Assembly (NCBI GenBank): GCA_027317055.1
Contig: DAHVFK010000070.1
Location: forward strand, 1 to 11,468
Length of the DNA: 11,468 bases
Reading direction: 5' to 3'
Source of the DNA: Betaproteobacteria bacterium
GTDB taxonomy: Bacteria; Pseudomonadota; Gammaproteobacteria; Burkholderiales; SG8-39
Positions within the stretch are counted from its first letter, which is position 1, and each line of letters opens with the position of its first letter. Below are positions 1 to 6,064 of the stretch, piece by piece. The position numbers and the translations under genes are program-made. The notes below the pieces were generated by a model, which worked only from the letters and a program-made list of their open reading frames with translations, was not told the DNA's origin and made no database searches.

Positions 1-199
1 CCCGCCTCTCGAGCACAGCGGTGGTGGGATTCTGGATGCGGCTGTAGCGGTAGCCCTCCGCCTCCAGGTTGAACAGCGCCGCGCCGTGGTCGGCGCTGTC
101 GAAGGCGTAGGCGACCGTCTGGTAGATCGGCACCGCGACCGATTTGGTTGTCGGATCGGGCTCATACCCGGAATGGACCGCAATCGTCTCGCTACGCAT
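1..199 (-). CDS. metY: O-acetylhomoserine sulfhydrylase, N-terminal part (cut by window edge)
   Basis: The first 66 codons of a PLP-dependent Cys/Met-metabolism enzyme, running off the left edge. The start is the ATG at 197-199. The translation opens MRSETIAVHSGYEPDPTTKS and continues with AVPIYQTVAYAFDSADHGAA and a YRYSRIQNPT segment. This is the typical opening of O-acetylhomoserine (thiol)-lyase, including the AVPIYQT and YSRI.NPT blocks near the substrate and PLP phosphate site. The family makes homocysteine from O-acetylhomoserine and sulfide in the cytoplasm (methionine synthesis). No in-frame start lies just upstream; a GGAGG stretch near 225-230 is too far away to serve this ATG well. 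Methionine gamma-lyase or cystathionine gamma-synthase are related alternatives, but the early DPTT..VAVPIYQT pattern favours MetY. The PLP lysine lies outside the window. Confidence 0.85.
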   Translation of the reverse strand, partial: MRSETIAVHSGYEPDPTTKSVAVPIYQTVAYAFDSADHGAALFNLEAEGYRYSRIQNPTTAVLERR

Positions 200-256
200 G
201 TCCGTAAGTATGCTCGATGCGCATCCTCCCGATGGTCAAAAGCTGCAAATTCCGGT

Positions 257-760
257 TCAATTGGCCCCAAACAGGGCCATTAGCTTCCGCATCAGCCGCG
301 TGGTCCGACTCACCTCGTAAATTTCGAATGTTTTGCGAACGCGATTTGGAACGATCCAGACTGCCTCGGTGCCTGCCGCAAAGAACGTGCTGTCACCCGG
401 GTTCAGGGTAAGCTTCTTGCCCAAGTAGTCGAGCTCGACCGAACCATCGAGGATGAAGATGGATTCGTCAACGCCATATTTCCAGACGAACTTGCTCGGT
501 CCGGTCGCTTCCCAGATCCCACTGAACGACCCCAGATGCTTGGCGTCCGAGAACACTATCAAGGAGAACTTGGGCGACCCCGAAATCACGGCCGAGGGGT
601 CAATCGACATCGGCTGAAGCTCGTGATGGCTTACGGTCGCCACTTTGTCGTCATAGTCGAGATAGGCTGGCCTTTCGCGGACTAGTCCGGCGACCGCGAC
701 ACTGAACACCCCGACCGCCACCAGCATCGCTGCCAGCACGATCTTGCGCTTCTTTTCCAT
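257..760 (-). CDS. membrane-anchored single-domain cupin protein
   Basis: A 167-residue protein. The start is the ATG at 758-760, preceded directly by GGTGAGG; an upstream in-frame ATG at 811 would add 17 residues with no hydrophobic or family features. Residues 1-6 are basic (MEKKRK) and about 8-27 form one hydrophobic helix, so it is probably anchored in the inner membrane with the rest outside, or is secreted. Residues about 80-150 fit a small cupin barrel of the Cupin_3/DUF861 type: a W..........F.W.Y..DE..FILDG stretch (Glu99 in the metal or ligand position), PGD at 121-123 and a second strand ending VWIVPN. There are few histidines, so metal binding is doubtful. The C-terminus is basic and hydrophobic (RTTRLMRKLMALFG). 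It lies 57 bases before metY and 110 bases after the hydrolase, all co-directional, with its own likely promoter. Substrate unknown. Confidence 0.78.
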   Translation of the reverse strand: MEKKRKIVLAAMLVAVGVFSVAVAGLVRERPAYLDYDDKVATVSHHELQPMSIDPSAVISGSPKFSLIVFSDAKHLGSFSGIWEATGPSKFVWKYGVDESIFILDGSVELDYLGKKLTLNPGDSTFFAAGTEAVWIVPNRVRKTFEIYEVSRTTRLMRKLMALFGAN

Positions 761-837
761 CCTCACCGCCCCCCCGGATAGTCCTAGTCGACGCTCTGAC
801 GAGGTCGGCACTCGGACGAGATATCATGGTAGGCGAA

Positions 838-866
838 AATTTACACGTATCTGACGCACCTGACAA
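838..866 (-). promoter_or_regulatory. candidate sigma-70 promoter for the cupin gene
   Basis: On the minus strand, TTGTCA (861-866), a 17-base spacer and TAAATT (838-843) lie in the 110-base gap between the hydrolase stop and the cupin start. Agreement is 5/6 at -35 and 4/6 at -10 with ideal spacing. The predicted start of transcription is about 70 bases before the cupin ATG, so the cupin (and perhaps metY) may not depend on read-through from the hydrolase. Confidence 0.45.
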
Positions 867-870
867 CTCC

Positions 871-1818
871 TTACACCACGCGCAGAGCAGCGGCCAACTC
901 CGCTCCGATTTGTGCCAGCCCTGTCCACGCCCTGGGTAGTATCCCGGGCATGCCGTAAAAGTGGTGGATCATCCCCATATGGCATGTGTGTTGTACCGTT
1001 ATACCGGCCTGGGCCAAGCGCTCGGCATACGCAAACCCTTCGTCACGCAAGGGGTCGAACTCGGCGGTATGGATTAGAGCCCGCGGCAGCCCGTTCAGCT
1101 CGCCCGCACGCAGCGGCGAGACACGCGCGTCCCATAGGGAAGTCGTGCCGTCGCGGTAGTATTCGAGGTCCCGTTGCATGGTCGCTGCGTCGAGCAGATA
1201 GCCGCACGCGAACTCGCGGCGCGAGGCCGAAGTCACCGCGAAATCGAGTACCGGGCACAGCAGGAGCTGGGCCGCGATGCGCGGCACGGGCTTGCCCCGC
1301 GCCCATTGGCAGACCACCGCGGCGAGCGTACCGCCCGCCGAATCGCCGCCCACGGCGAGCCGCGCCGCGTCAATCCCGAACGATATCGCGTGAGCGGCGA
1401 CCCAGGCGCTGGCCGCGCAAGCATCCTCGACCGCGGCGGGAAACCGGCATTCGGGAGCGAGTCGGTAGGCAACCGAAACGACTCTGCAATCAGCTTCTGT
1501 AGCGAGACTTCGGCACAGTGCATCGTGGGTGTCCAGGCTGCCGGCTACCAACCCTCCGCCATGGAAGAAAACCAGCCCGGGCAGCAGGCTGGTGGTCGGG
1601 GCCTGGGTGGGCGAATAAAGTCTCGCGGCGAGTGTCCCGCCTGGGCCGGGCAGCGATCGCTCCTCGACGACGCAGGGGATGACGCCTGTGGCCGAGCACA
1701 TCCGCATCAGCCTGCGGAATCCCTCGCGCCGCGCCTCGATGCTGGTGGACGCGGTAGCAGCCGCCGCGCCGGCCGACATCATGTCGATGATGCGCTTCGC
1801 CTTGGGGTCCAGTGGCAT
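871..1818 (-). CDS. alpha/beta hydrolase, hormone-sensitive lipase (HSL) family esterase
   Basis: A 315-residue cytoplasmic carboxylesterase, full length for the HSL (family IV) group. The oxyanion-hole motif HGGG is at residues 86-89 and the nucleophile elbow GDSAGG at 158-163, giving catalytic Ser160. Asp255 in EFDPLRDE and His285 in GMIHHF complete the expected triad. The N-terminal cap region (residues 1-55) is helical, and YRLAPE at 118-123 is a conserved family block. Enzymes of this family hydrolyse short- to medium-chain esters; the natural substrate cannot be read from sequence. No signal peptide is visible. The start is the ATG at 1816-1818, with only a weak ribosome site. It is divergent from the aminotransferase across a 125-base gap. 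The canonical second Gly of the MIHGF motif is His286 here, a small departure. Confidence 0.9.
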   Translation of the reverse strand: MPLDPKAKRIIDMMSAGAAAATASTSIEARREGFRRLMRMCSATGVIPCVVEERSLPGPGGTLAARLYSPTQAPTTSLLPGLVFFHGGGLVAGSLDTHDALCRSLATEADCRVVSVAYRLAPECRFPAAVEDACAASAWVAAHAISFGIDAARLAVGGDSAGGTLAAVVCQWARGKPVPRIAAQLLLCPVLDFAVTSASRREFACGYLLDAATMQRDLEYYRDGTTSLWDARVSPLRAGELNGLPRALIHTAEFDPLRDEGFAYAERLAQAGITVQHTCHMGMIHHFYGMPGILPRAWTGLAQIGAELAAALRVV

Positions 1819-1842
1819 GTCGACGCTCAGCAGGCCTTTCGA

Positions 1843-1871
1843 ACTTTAACAACCTCGGTGGCGCCTGTCCG
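1843..1871 (-). promoter_or_regulatory. weak candidate sigma-70 promoter for the hydrolase gene
   Basis: On the minus strand, CGGACA (1866-1871), a 17-base spacer and TAAAGT (1843-1848) lie 25 bases before the hydrolase ATG. Each hexamer matches the consensus at four of six positions. The spacing is good, but the match is weak. Confidence 0.3.
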
Positions 1872-1893
1872 CGTCGGTGGCCGAGCGCGGCAA

Positions 1894-1902
1894 TGGGATA
1901 AT
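1894..1902 (+). promoter_or_regulatory. candidate extended -10 promoter for the aminotransferase gene
   Basis: TGGGATAAT reads as TGn plus GATAAT (5/6 match), an extended -10 element. It starts 50 bases before the ATG. No good -35 hexamer is present, which extended -10 promoters tolerate. It shares the 125-base divergent region with the hydrolase promoter candidate. Confidence 0.4.
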
Positions 1903-1943
1903 GAGCCGGTGGAAAATCCCGCCGCGGCGCAGGAGGATCGTGC

Positions 1944-2798
1944 ATGAGCATGCACTCTAAGACGTGGACCTACTTCGAAGGCAAATGGCACGAAGGCAAC
2001 GTGCCGATCATGGGTCCGCGCACCCACGGCGCGTGGCTGTGCTCGAGCGTGTTCGACGGTGCGCGCGCGTTCGAAGGCGTGACCCCGGATCTGGACCTGC
2101 ACTGTTCCCGAGTGAACACCTCGGCGAAGAGCTTCAAGTTGAAGCCCGTGGTGACGCACGAAACCTGGCTCGGACTCGCCAGGGAAGGGGTCGCGCGCTT
2201 CGGCCCGGGCGCCGAACTCTATATCCGGCCGATGTACTGGGCCGAGGCCGGCTTCGGCGGCGGCGTGAAATTCGATCCCGAGACGACGCGCTGGTGCCTG
2301 TGCATCTATGAAGCGCCGATGCCCAAGCCCACCGGCAGCGCGATTACGCTGTCGCCGTTTCGGCGCCCGACGCGCGAGTGCGCGCCGCTCGAAGCCAAGG
2401 CCGGCTGCCTGTACCCGAACAACGGCCGCGCCCTGCTCGAGGCGGAATCGCGCGGATTCGGAAACTGCCTGCTGCTCGATATGCTCGGCAACGTCGCCGA
2501 GCTTGCGAACGCCAACGTTTTCCTGGCGAAGGACGGAATCGTGTACACCCCGGCGCCGAACGGTACCTTTCTCGACGGCGTCACCCGCCGGCGTGTGGTC
2601 GGGCTGCTGCGAGGCGCCGGCGTCACGGTCCTCGAGACAAGCCTGAGCTACGCCGACTTCCTTGCTGCCGATGAAATCTTCTCGTCCGGGAATTTCGCCA
2701 AAGTGGCGCCAATCGTCCGGATCGACGATCGCGAACTGAAGCCGGGGCCTTTCTACACCCGCGCCCGGCAGCTCTACTGGGAATTCGCGCACGGCTAG
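1944..2798 (+). CDS. class IV aminotransferase, branched-chain amino acid type
   Basis: A 284-residue PLP enzyme of fold type IV, slightly shorter than IlvE (about 305). Family members transfer the amino group between branched-chain amino acids and 2-oxoglutarate. The start is the ATG at 1944, seven bases after a strong AGGAGG (1931-1936). Visible blocks: SSVFDGARAFEG (34-45), YIRPMYW (93-99), the likely Schiff-base Lys152 in LEAKAG, LLDMLGNVAELANANVF with Glu186 and Asn191, GTFLDGVTR (207-215), and the terminal DEIFSSGNFAKVAPI (243-257). The last block departs from the usual SGTAAEI.P phosphate-cup sequence (GN in place of GT), so activity toward Leu/Ile/Val is uncertain. D-amino-acid transaminase or aminodeoxychorismate lyase are related alternatives. 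Its stop interlocks with that of the VanZ-like gene on the other strand. Confidence 0.85.
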   Translation: MSMHSKTWTYFEGKWHEGNVPIMGPRTHGAWLCSSVFDGARAFEGVTPDLDLHCSRVNTSAKSFKLKPVVTHETWLGLAREGVARFGPGAELYIRPMYWAEAGFGGGVKFDPETTRWCLCIYEAPMPKPTGSAITLSPFRRPTRECAPLEAKAGCLYPNNGRALLEAESRGFGNCLLLDMLGNVAELANANVFLAKDGIVYTPAPNGTFLDGVTRRRVVGLLRGAGVTVLETSLSYADFLAADEIFSSGNFAKVAPIVRIDDRELKPGPFYTRARQLYWEFAHG

Positions 2799-3142
2799 CG
2801 CAGCAGCCGGCCGATCAGCGCACCCGCAACGGCGCCGGCGGCGTCGATCAGCACATCGTGCCTCTCGAATCTGTGCGCGTGGCCGATCATTTCAAGCGCC
2901 TCCTGGCCGAAGCCGAAAGCGATGACGGCGAAGGCAATCGCCATGACCGGTGCTTCCGGCAACCCGCAAGTCCAGGCAAGCGCGAGAAGCGCGTACGAAC
3001 CGAAGTGCAACGCCGCGTGCAAGTGCAGCCTGCCGGCAGCGAACTGTCCGACAGAGGGCTCCCAAGCCGCCCACACCTGGATCAGCGTCATGGCCACCGC
3101 GCAGGCGAGGACGATGTGGCGCTGACGCGTCGTCATCGACAT
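2795..3142 (-). CDS. VanZ-like family small membrane protein
   Basis: A 115-residue integral membrane protein. Hydrophobic segments lie at about 9-27, 43-60, 65-80 and 98-113, which gives four helices. The VanZ-type C-terminal signature is visible: a conserved Glu81 after GFGQ, then H..RFERHDVLIDAAGAVAGALIG (about 88-111), matching the family's E...Q......R....D...N..G...G pattern. VanZ itself gives low-level teicoplanin resistance; the molecular role of the broad family is unknown, and many members sit in cell-envelope polysaccharide loci. The start is the ATG at 3140-3142 with AGGTGA seven bases upstream; a second in-frame ATG lies two codons inside. It follows the amidotransferase gene by 11 bases, so the two are very probably one operon. 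Confidence 0.82.
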   Translation of the reverse strand: MSMTTRQRHIVLACAVAMTLIQVWAAWEPSVGQFAAGRLHLHAALHFGSYALLALAWTCGLPEAPVMAIAFAVIAFGFGQEALEMIGHAHRFERHDVLIDAAGAVAGALIGRLLR

Positions 3143-3149
3143 TTTGTCA

Positions 3150-3155
3150 TCACCT
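3150..3155 (-). promoter_or_regulatory. ribosome binding site of the VanZ-like gene, overlapping the asnB stop
   Basis: AGGTGA on the minus strand lies seven bases before the VanZ-like ATG, and its first two bases are shared with the TAG stop of the amidotransferase (3154-3156). This decides the start at 3142 over the second ATG at 3136 and suggests translational coupling of the two genes. Confidence 0.6.
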
Positions 3156-5148
3156 AGGGTATCAGGCGGTCGATCACGGTGCGATAGTCCGCAACGACGG
3201 AGCGATCAGGCGAGCGGCGAACGAGTCGCGCATGAAGCAACTGCGTGGACAGCACGCCGCACAGGGCCATGTTGTCGGAGTTCGAGAACGGGCCGGCGCC
3301 ACCACCGCTGCATTTGCGCCAAAGCCTGCCGACCGACGCGGCATCGAAGATCCCCGCGTCGGCAATTGCCCGCGGGCTGATCGTCTCGGCAATCCAGTCC
3401 GGCGCCTCGGCCGCGACAAAGCACGCCGCATCCGGGGCGCGAAAGGGCTGCTTGGACCGGCGCCGGACCTCCTCCGGCACCAACCCCGCTGCCGCAAGCT
3501 TGAGCACGTGCTTTTCGTCGAGCACCCGCAGCTTGTAGGCAGGCGGCAGCGCGTTCGCGAGCTCCACCACGTCCGGGTCGAGAAACGGAAAGCGCCCTTC
3601 CACCGAGTGCGCCATGAGCATCCGGTCACCCTGCGAGGCGAGCAGATAGCCCGATAGCAGCGTGCGCGCTTCAAGGTACTGGTCCTGTGCCAACCCGGAC
3701 CAGCGAGCGAACTCCATCGGCAACGTCGAGAGCAGGCGCCCCACCACGTCGCTGCGCTGCGCCTCGCGCATGATATCGGGACAGAATAACCTCTGCAGCG
3801 CGGCCGTCGATTGCCAGCGCGGACTGTGGCCGAATCCTGGTGCAGCCCACCGCTCGCGCCCGCGTCCGAAGAACTCGCGCGCCATGGCCCGCTGTGCCAC
3901 GGGCGAGCGCAAGAGGTACGGGTAGAGCCGCTCGAGCAACCGGGGGCGGAGGCTGGACGCGGGCCTGCGACCCCAGAAGCGCCGCACCTTCGCTTCGCGA
4001 AACACGTCGTAGCCGGCGAAAATCTCGTCGGCGCCTTCACCGGTGAGCACCACCTTGATGCCCGCGTCGCGCACCAGGCCCGAGAGCAGGAACAGCGGCG
4101 CCGGCGCCGTACGCAGCAGCGGGCGCTCGGCGTGATAGACGACCTCGGGAAACGCGGCGGCGATGTCCTGCGCACGCACGACGATCTCGTGGTGATCGCT
4201 GCCGATGCGTGCCGCAACCATGCGCTGGTAGGCCGTCTCGTCATACTCGGCATCCTCGAAGCGAAGCGAGAAGGTCTGGAACTTGTCGCCTTTCACCTCG
4301 CACCCGAGCGCGGCAACCAGCGAGCTGTCCAGTCCCCCGGACAGGTAGCAGCCGACCGGCACGTCGGCGCGAAGGATGCGCAGGCGCACCGCTGTCTTGA
4401 GACCATCCCGCACGCGCTCGACCGCCTCGTCGAGCGAGCCCTCGAATCCTATCCCGCCCGCCACGGGATACCGTGGCGTCCAGAAGGCACGCTGCGTGGT
4501 ACCGCGCGTCGAAACCGTCCGCACCTGCCCGGGCGCGAGCTCGATGACGCCCCTGAACACCGATTGCGGCGCGACGGACGTCCAGAAGGTGAACGTCTCG
4601 GCGAGACCGGTCGGATCGAGCGCGCGCGGAATCGACGGATCACCGGCAAAGATCGCCTTTACCTCGCTCGCGAACAAAAGCCGACCGGCGTGCTCGCACA
4701 AGAAAAGCGGCTGCACGCCGAGCCGATCCCTCGCCAGGATGAGCGTCCCGTCCCGAGAGTCCCAGATCGCGATGGCGAACTGGCCGTTGAACCGCGCGAA
4801 CGCCCGCTCGCCCCAGGCCTCCCATGCGTTGACGATGACCTCGGTGTCGCTGCGCGTCCGGAACCGGTGCCCGAGCGCGACCAGCTCCGCGCGCAGTTCC
4901 ACGTAATTGAAGATTTCGCCGTTGAAAACGATCCACAGCGTGCCGGCCTCGTTCGACAACGGCTGTTGCCCGGTGGCGAGGTCGATGACCGCGAGGCGCG
5001 CGTGCCCGAGCGCCGCGCGCGCGTCGCGGTAGAGGCCGCGCTCGTCCGGTCCCCGGTGCCGAAGCGCGTCGACCATCGCCTGCACATCCTCGATCCCGGG
5101 CGGCGGCATCCCCTCGCGCAGCGCCACGATTCCAGCAATTCCGCACAT
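3154..5148 (-). CDS. asnB: AsnB-type glutamine-dependent amidotransferase (asparagine synthase family)
   Basis: A 664-residue two-domain enzyme. The start is fixed by MCGIAGI, because Cys2 must become the N-terminal nucleophile after Met removal; a GGTGAG site lies nine bases upstream. The open frame extends 344 codons further upstream, but that part is antisense to another gene. The glutaminase domain (about 2-200) has HRGPDE (31-36), RLAVIDL (51-57) and NGEIFNY (76-82). The synthetase domain (about 240-600) has the PP-loop SGGLDSS (270-276) and GEGADEIFAGY (370-380). The family adenylates a carboxylate and amidates it with ammonia from glutamine. Asparagine synthesis is possible, but homologues in surface-polysaccharide loci amidate sugar acids. 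The pairing with VanZ, and the acyltransferase and acyl-activation genes nearby, favour a pathway-specific role (inference). Confidence 0.9.
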   Translation of the reverse strand: MCGIAGIVALREGMPPPGIEDVQAMVDALRHRGPDERGLYRDARAALGHARLAVIDLATGQQPLSNEAGTLWIVFNGEIFNYVELRAELVALGHRFRTRSDTEVIVNAWEAWGERAFARFNGQFAIAIWDSRDGTLILARDRLGVQPLFLCEHAGRLLFASEVKAIFAGDPSIPRALDPTGLAETFTFWTSVAPQSVFRGVIELAPGQVRTVSTRGTTQRAFWTPRYPVAGGIGFEGSLDEAVERVRDGLKTAVRLRILRADVPVGCYLSGGLDSSLVAALGCEVKGDKFQTFSLRFEDAEYDETAYQRMVAARIGSDHHEIVVRAQDIAAAFPEVVYHAERPLLRTAPAPLFLLSGLVRDAGIKVVLTGEGADEIFAGYDVFREAKVRRFWGRRPASSLRPRLLERLYPYLLRSPVAQRAMAREFFGRGRERWAAPGFGHSPRWQSTAALQRLFCPDIMREAQRSDVVGRLLSTLPMEFARWSGLAQDQYLEARTLLSGYLLASQGDRMLMAHSVEGRFPFLDPDVVELANALPPAYKLRVLDEKHVLKLAAAGLVPEEVRRRSKQPFRAPDAACFVAAEAPDWIAETISPRAIADAGIFDAASVGRLWRKCSGGGAGPFSNSDNMALCGVLSTQLLHARLVRRSPDRSVVADYRTVIDRLIP

Positions 5149-5436
5149 CGTCAGGCGCTCACCGGTATGCACGTTCTCGAGAATTATGGATTCTAGCTTT
5201 GCGCACCGAACGATCGCGCATCGACGATCGAATTTTGACAGAAGCGCACACAGAATGAGGCTATGCTGAGCGCGTGCGGACGCCAGCCTTGCGACTAACT
5301 TTCGGAATGTCGGGAACGCAGGTCGTGGCGACCACTCTGATCGGAGTGGCCGCCGCCGGCGCGCCGGCGGCGGCTCGATCCGCAACTCCCGTTGACGACG
5401 CGCGCGCATGATATCTTTCAAGACAAACGGAAGCAT
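5149..5436. other. divergent intergenic region between asnB and the acetyltransferase
   Basis: A 288-base non-coding gap that must hold the promoters of both flanking genes. On the minus side, a relatively AT-rich patch at 5181-5200 offers TAGAAT (5190-5195) and CATAAT (5183-5188) as -10 candidates for asnB, without a clear -35. On the plus side, an exact TTGACA (5235-5240) is followed by TATGCT (5262-5267), but the 21-base spacing is too long to accept with confidence. A second TTGACG (about 5392) lies near the acetyltransferase start without a well-placed -10. The region also holds the GC palindrome at 5349-5374. The long minus-strand open frame crossing this gap is not considered coding. 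Confidence 0.45.
5349..5374. repeat. perfect 26-base GC-only palindrome
   Basis: Two 13-base arms (GCCGCCGCCGGCG and its exact reverse complement) meet with no spacer. All 26 bases are G or C. It lies 63 bases before the acetyltransferase ATG and about 200 bases upstream of asnB. It has no T-tract on either side, so it does not look like an intrinsic terminator. It could be a protein-binding dyad, a cruciform or RNA-hairpin element in the acetyltransferase leader, or a chance product of GCC-rich sequence. Confidence 0.75.
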
Positions 5437-6051
5437 ATGTTCGAGATACTGAAGCGCGACGCCGTACGATACGAGAAGCTCGGCGGTTGGCATGCATGCC
5501 CCGGCTTCTGGATCATGGCGGTGTACCGATTTGGCAACTGGGCGAAATCGCTTCCGAACCCGTTGCTGCGCGTCCCGTTCTGGGCCCTTTACCGTGTGGG
5601 TCGAATCCTGCAGCGGGCGCTGTTCAGCGTCGACATCTGGGCCGGGCCGCGCGGCGCGCGCATCGGCGCCGGATTCTGCCTGATTCATCCGTCCAATGTG
5701 ATTATTGGAGCTGTCGAGATCGGCGAGGATTGCCTGATCTTTCACGACGTAACCTGCGGGAGCGGCCCGATGCCAGGCATGCCGAAGATCGGCAACGGGG
5801 TCGACATCTACGTCGGCGCACGCATTCTGGGCGGGGTCGTCATTGGCGACAACTGCATGATCGGCGCGAATTGCGTCATCATGCGGGACATCCCGCCCCG
5901 GTCCGTGGTGGTGCCGGCCCAGAACGGAATCATTCCCCGTTCCCTGTCGGTGGTAGCGAACCGCGGCGTGCAGCCCGTCGGAACCGGGCCAGGCAGCGCG
6001 GCAGGCGCTCCCGAGGAAGATAAACCGGTTAGCGCAGAGCGGGCCAAATAA
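5437..6051 (+). CDS. hexapeptide-repeat O-acetyltransferase, serine acetyltransferase (CysE)-like
   Basis: A 204-residue left-handed beta-helix acetyltransferase. The start is the ATG at 5437 (MFEILKRDAVRYEKL), matching the usual family opening; an upstream in-frame ATG at 5392 adds unrelated residues. A short helical N-part (1-65) precedes the repeats at about 75-160. His84 in LIHPSNVIIG corresponds to the catalytic His of CysE, and FHDVTCGSG and PKIGNGVDIYVGARILGGVVIGDNCMIG-type repeats follow (acetyl-CoA site). It lacks the long N-terminal domain of housekeeping CysE (about 270 residues) and ends in a Gly/Pro/Glu-rich tail (about 180-204). Short enzymes of this kind are common in glycan loci, where they O-acetylate sugars. 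A role in cysteine synthesis remains possible. It diverges from asnB and converges with the acyl-CoA synthetase gene 13 bases downstream. Confidence 0.85.
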   Translation: MFEILKRDAVRYEKLGGWHACPGFWIMAVYRFGNWAKSLPNPLLRVPFWALYRVGRILQRALFSVDIWAGPRGARIGAGFCLIHPSNVIIGAVEIGEDCLIFHDVTCGSGPMPGMPKIGNGVDIYVGARILGGVVIGDNCMIGANCVIMRDIPPRSVVVPAQNGIIPRSLSVVANRGVQPVGTGPGSAAGAPEEDKPVSAERAK

Positions 6052-6064
6052 TCCCGGGCGCGAG

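Noticed and set aside
262..279. Hairpin TGGCCC/GGGCCA as a terminator of the cupin gene
   Set aside because: It lies inside the last codons of the cupin, has only a six-base stem, and no T-tract follows on the minus strand.
1827..2792. A 321-codon minus-strand frame opposite the aminotransferase
   Set aside because: Low-complexity Arg/Ala/His-rich translation without any motif; the plus-strand gene has clear catalytic blocks and a strong ribosome site.
3811..5196. A 461-codon plus-strand frame opposite asnB
   Set aside because: Arg/Glu/Pro-rich shadow with no domain signature; asnB on the other strand is fully supported.
5235..5267. TTGACA and TATGCT as a promoter for the acetyltransferase
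   Set aside because: The hexamers are good but the spacer is 21 bases, and the pair lies about 170 bases from the start codon.
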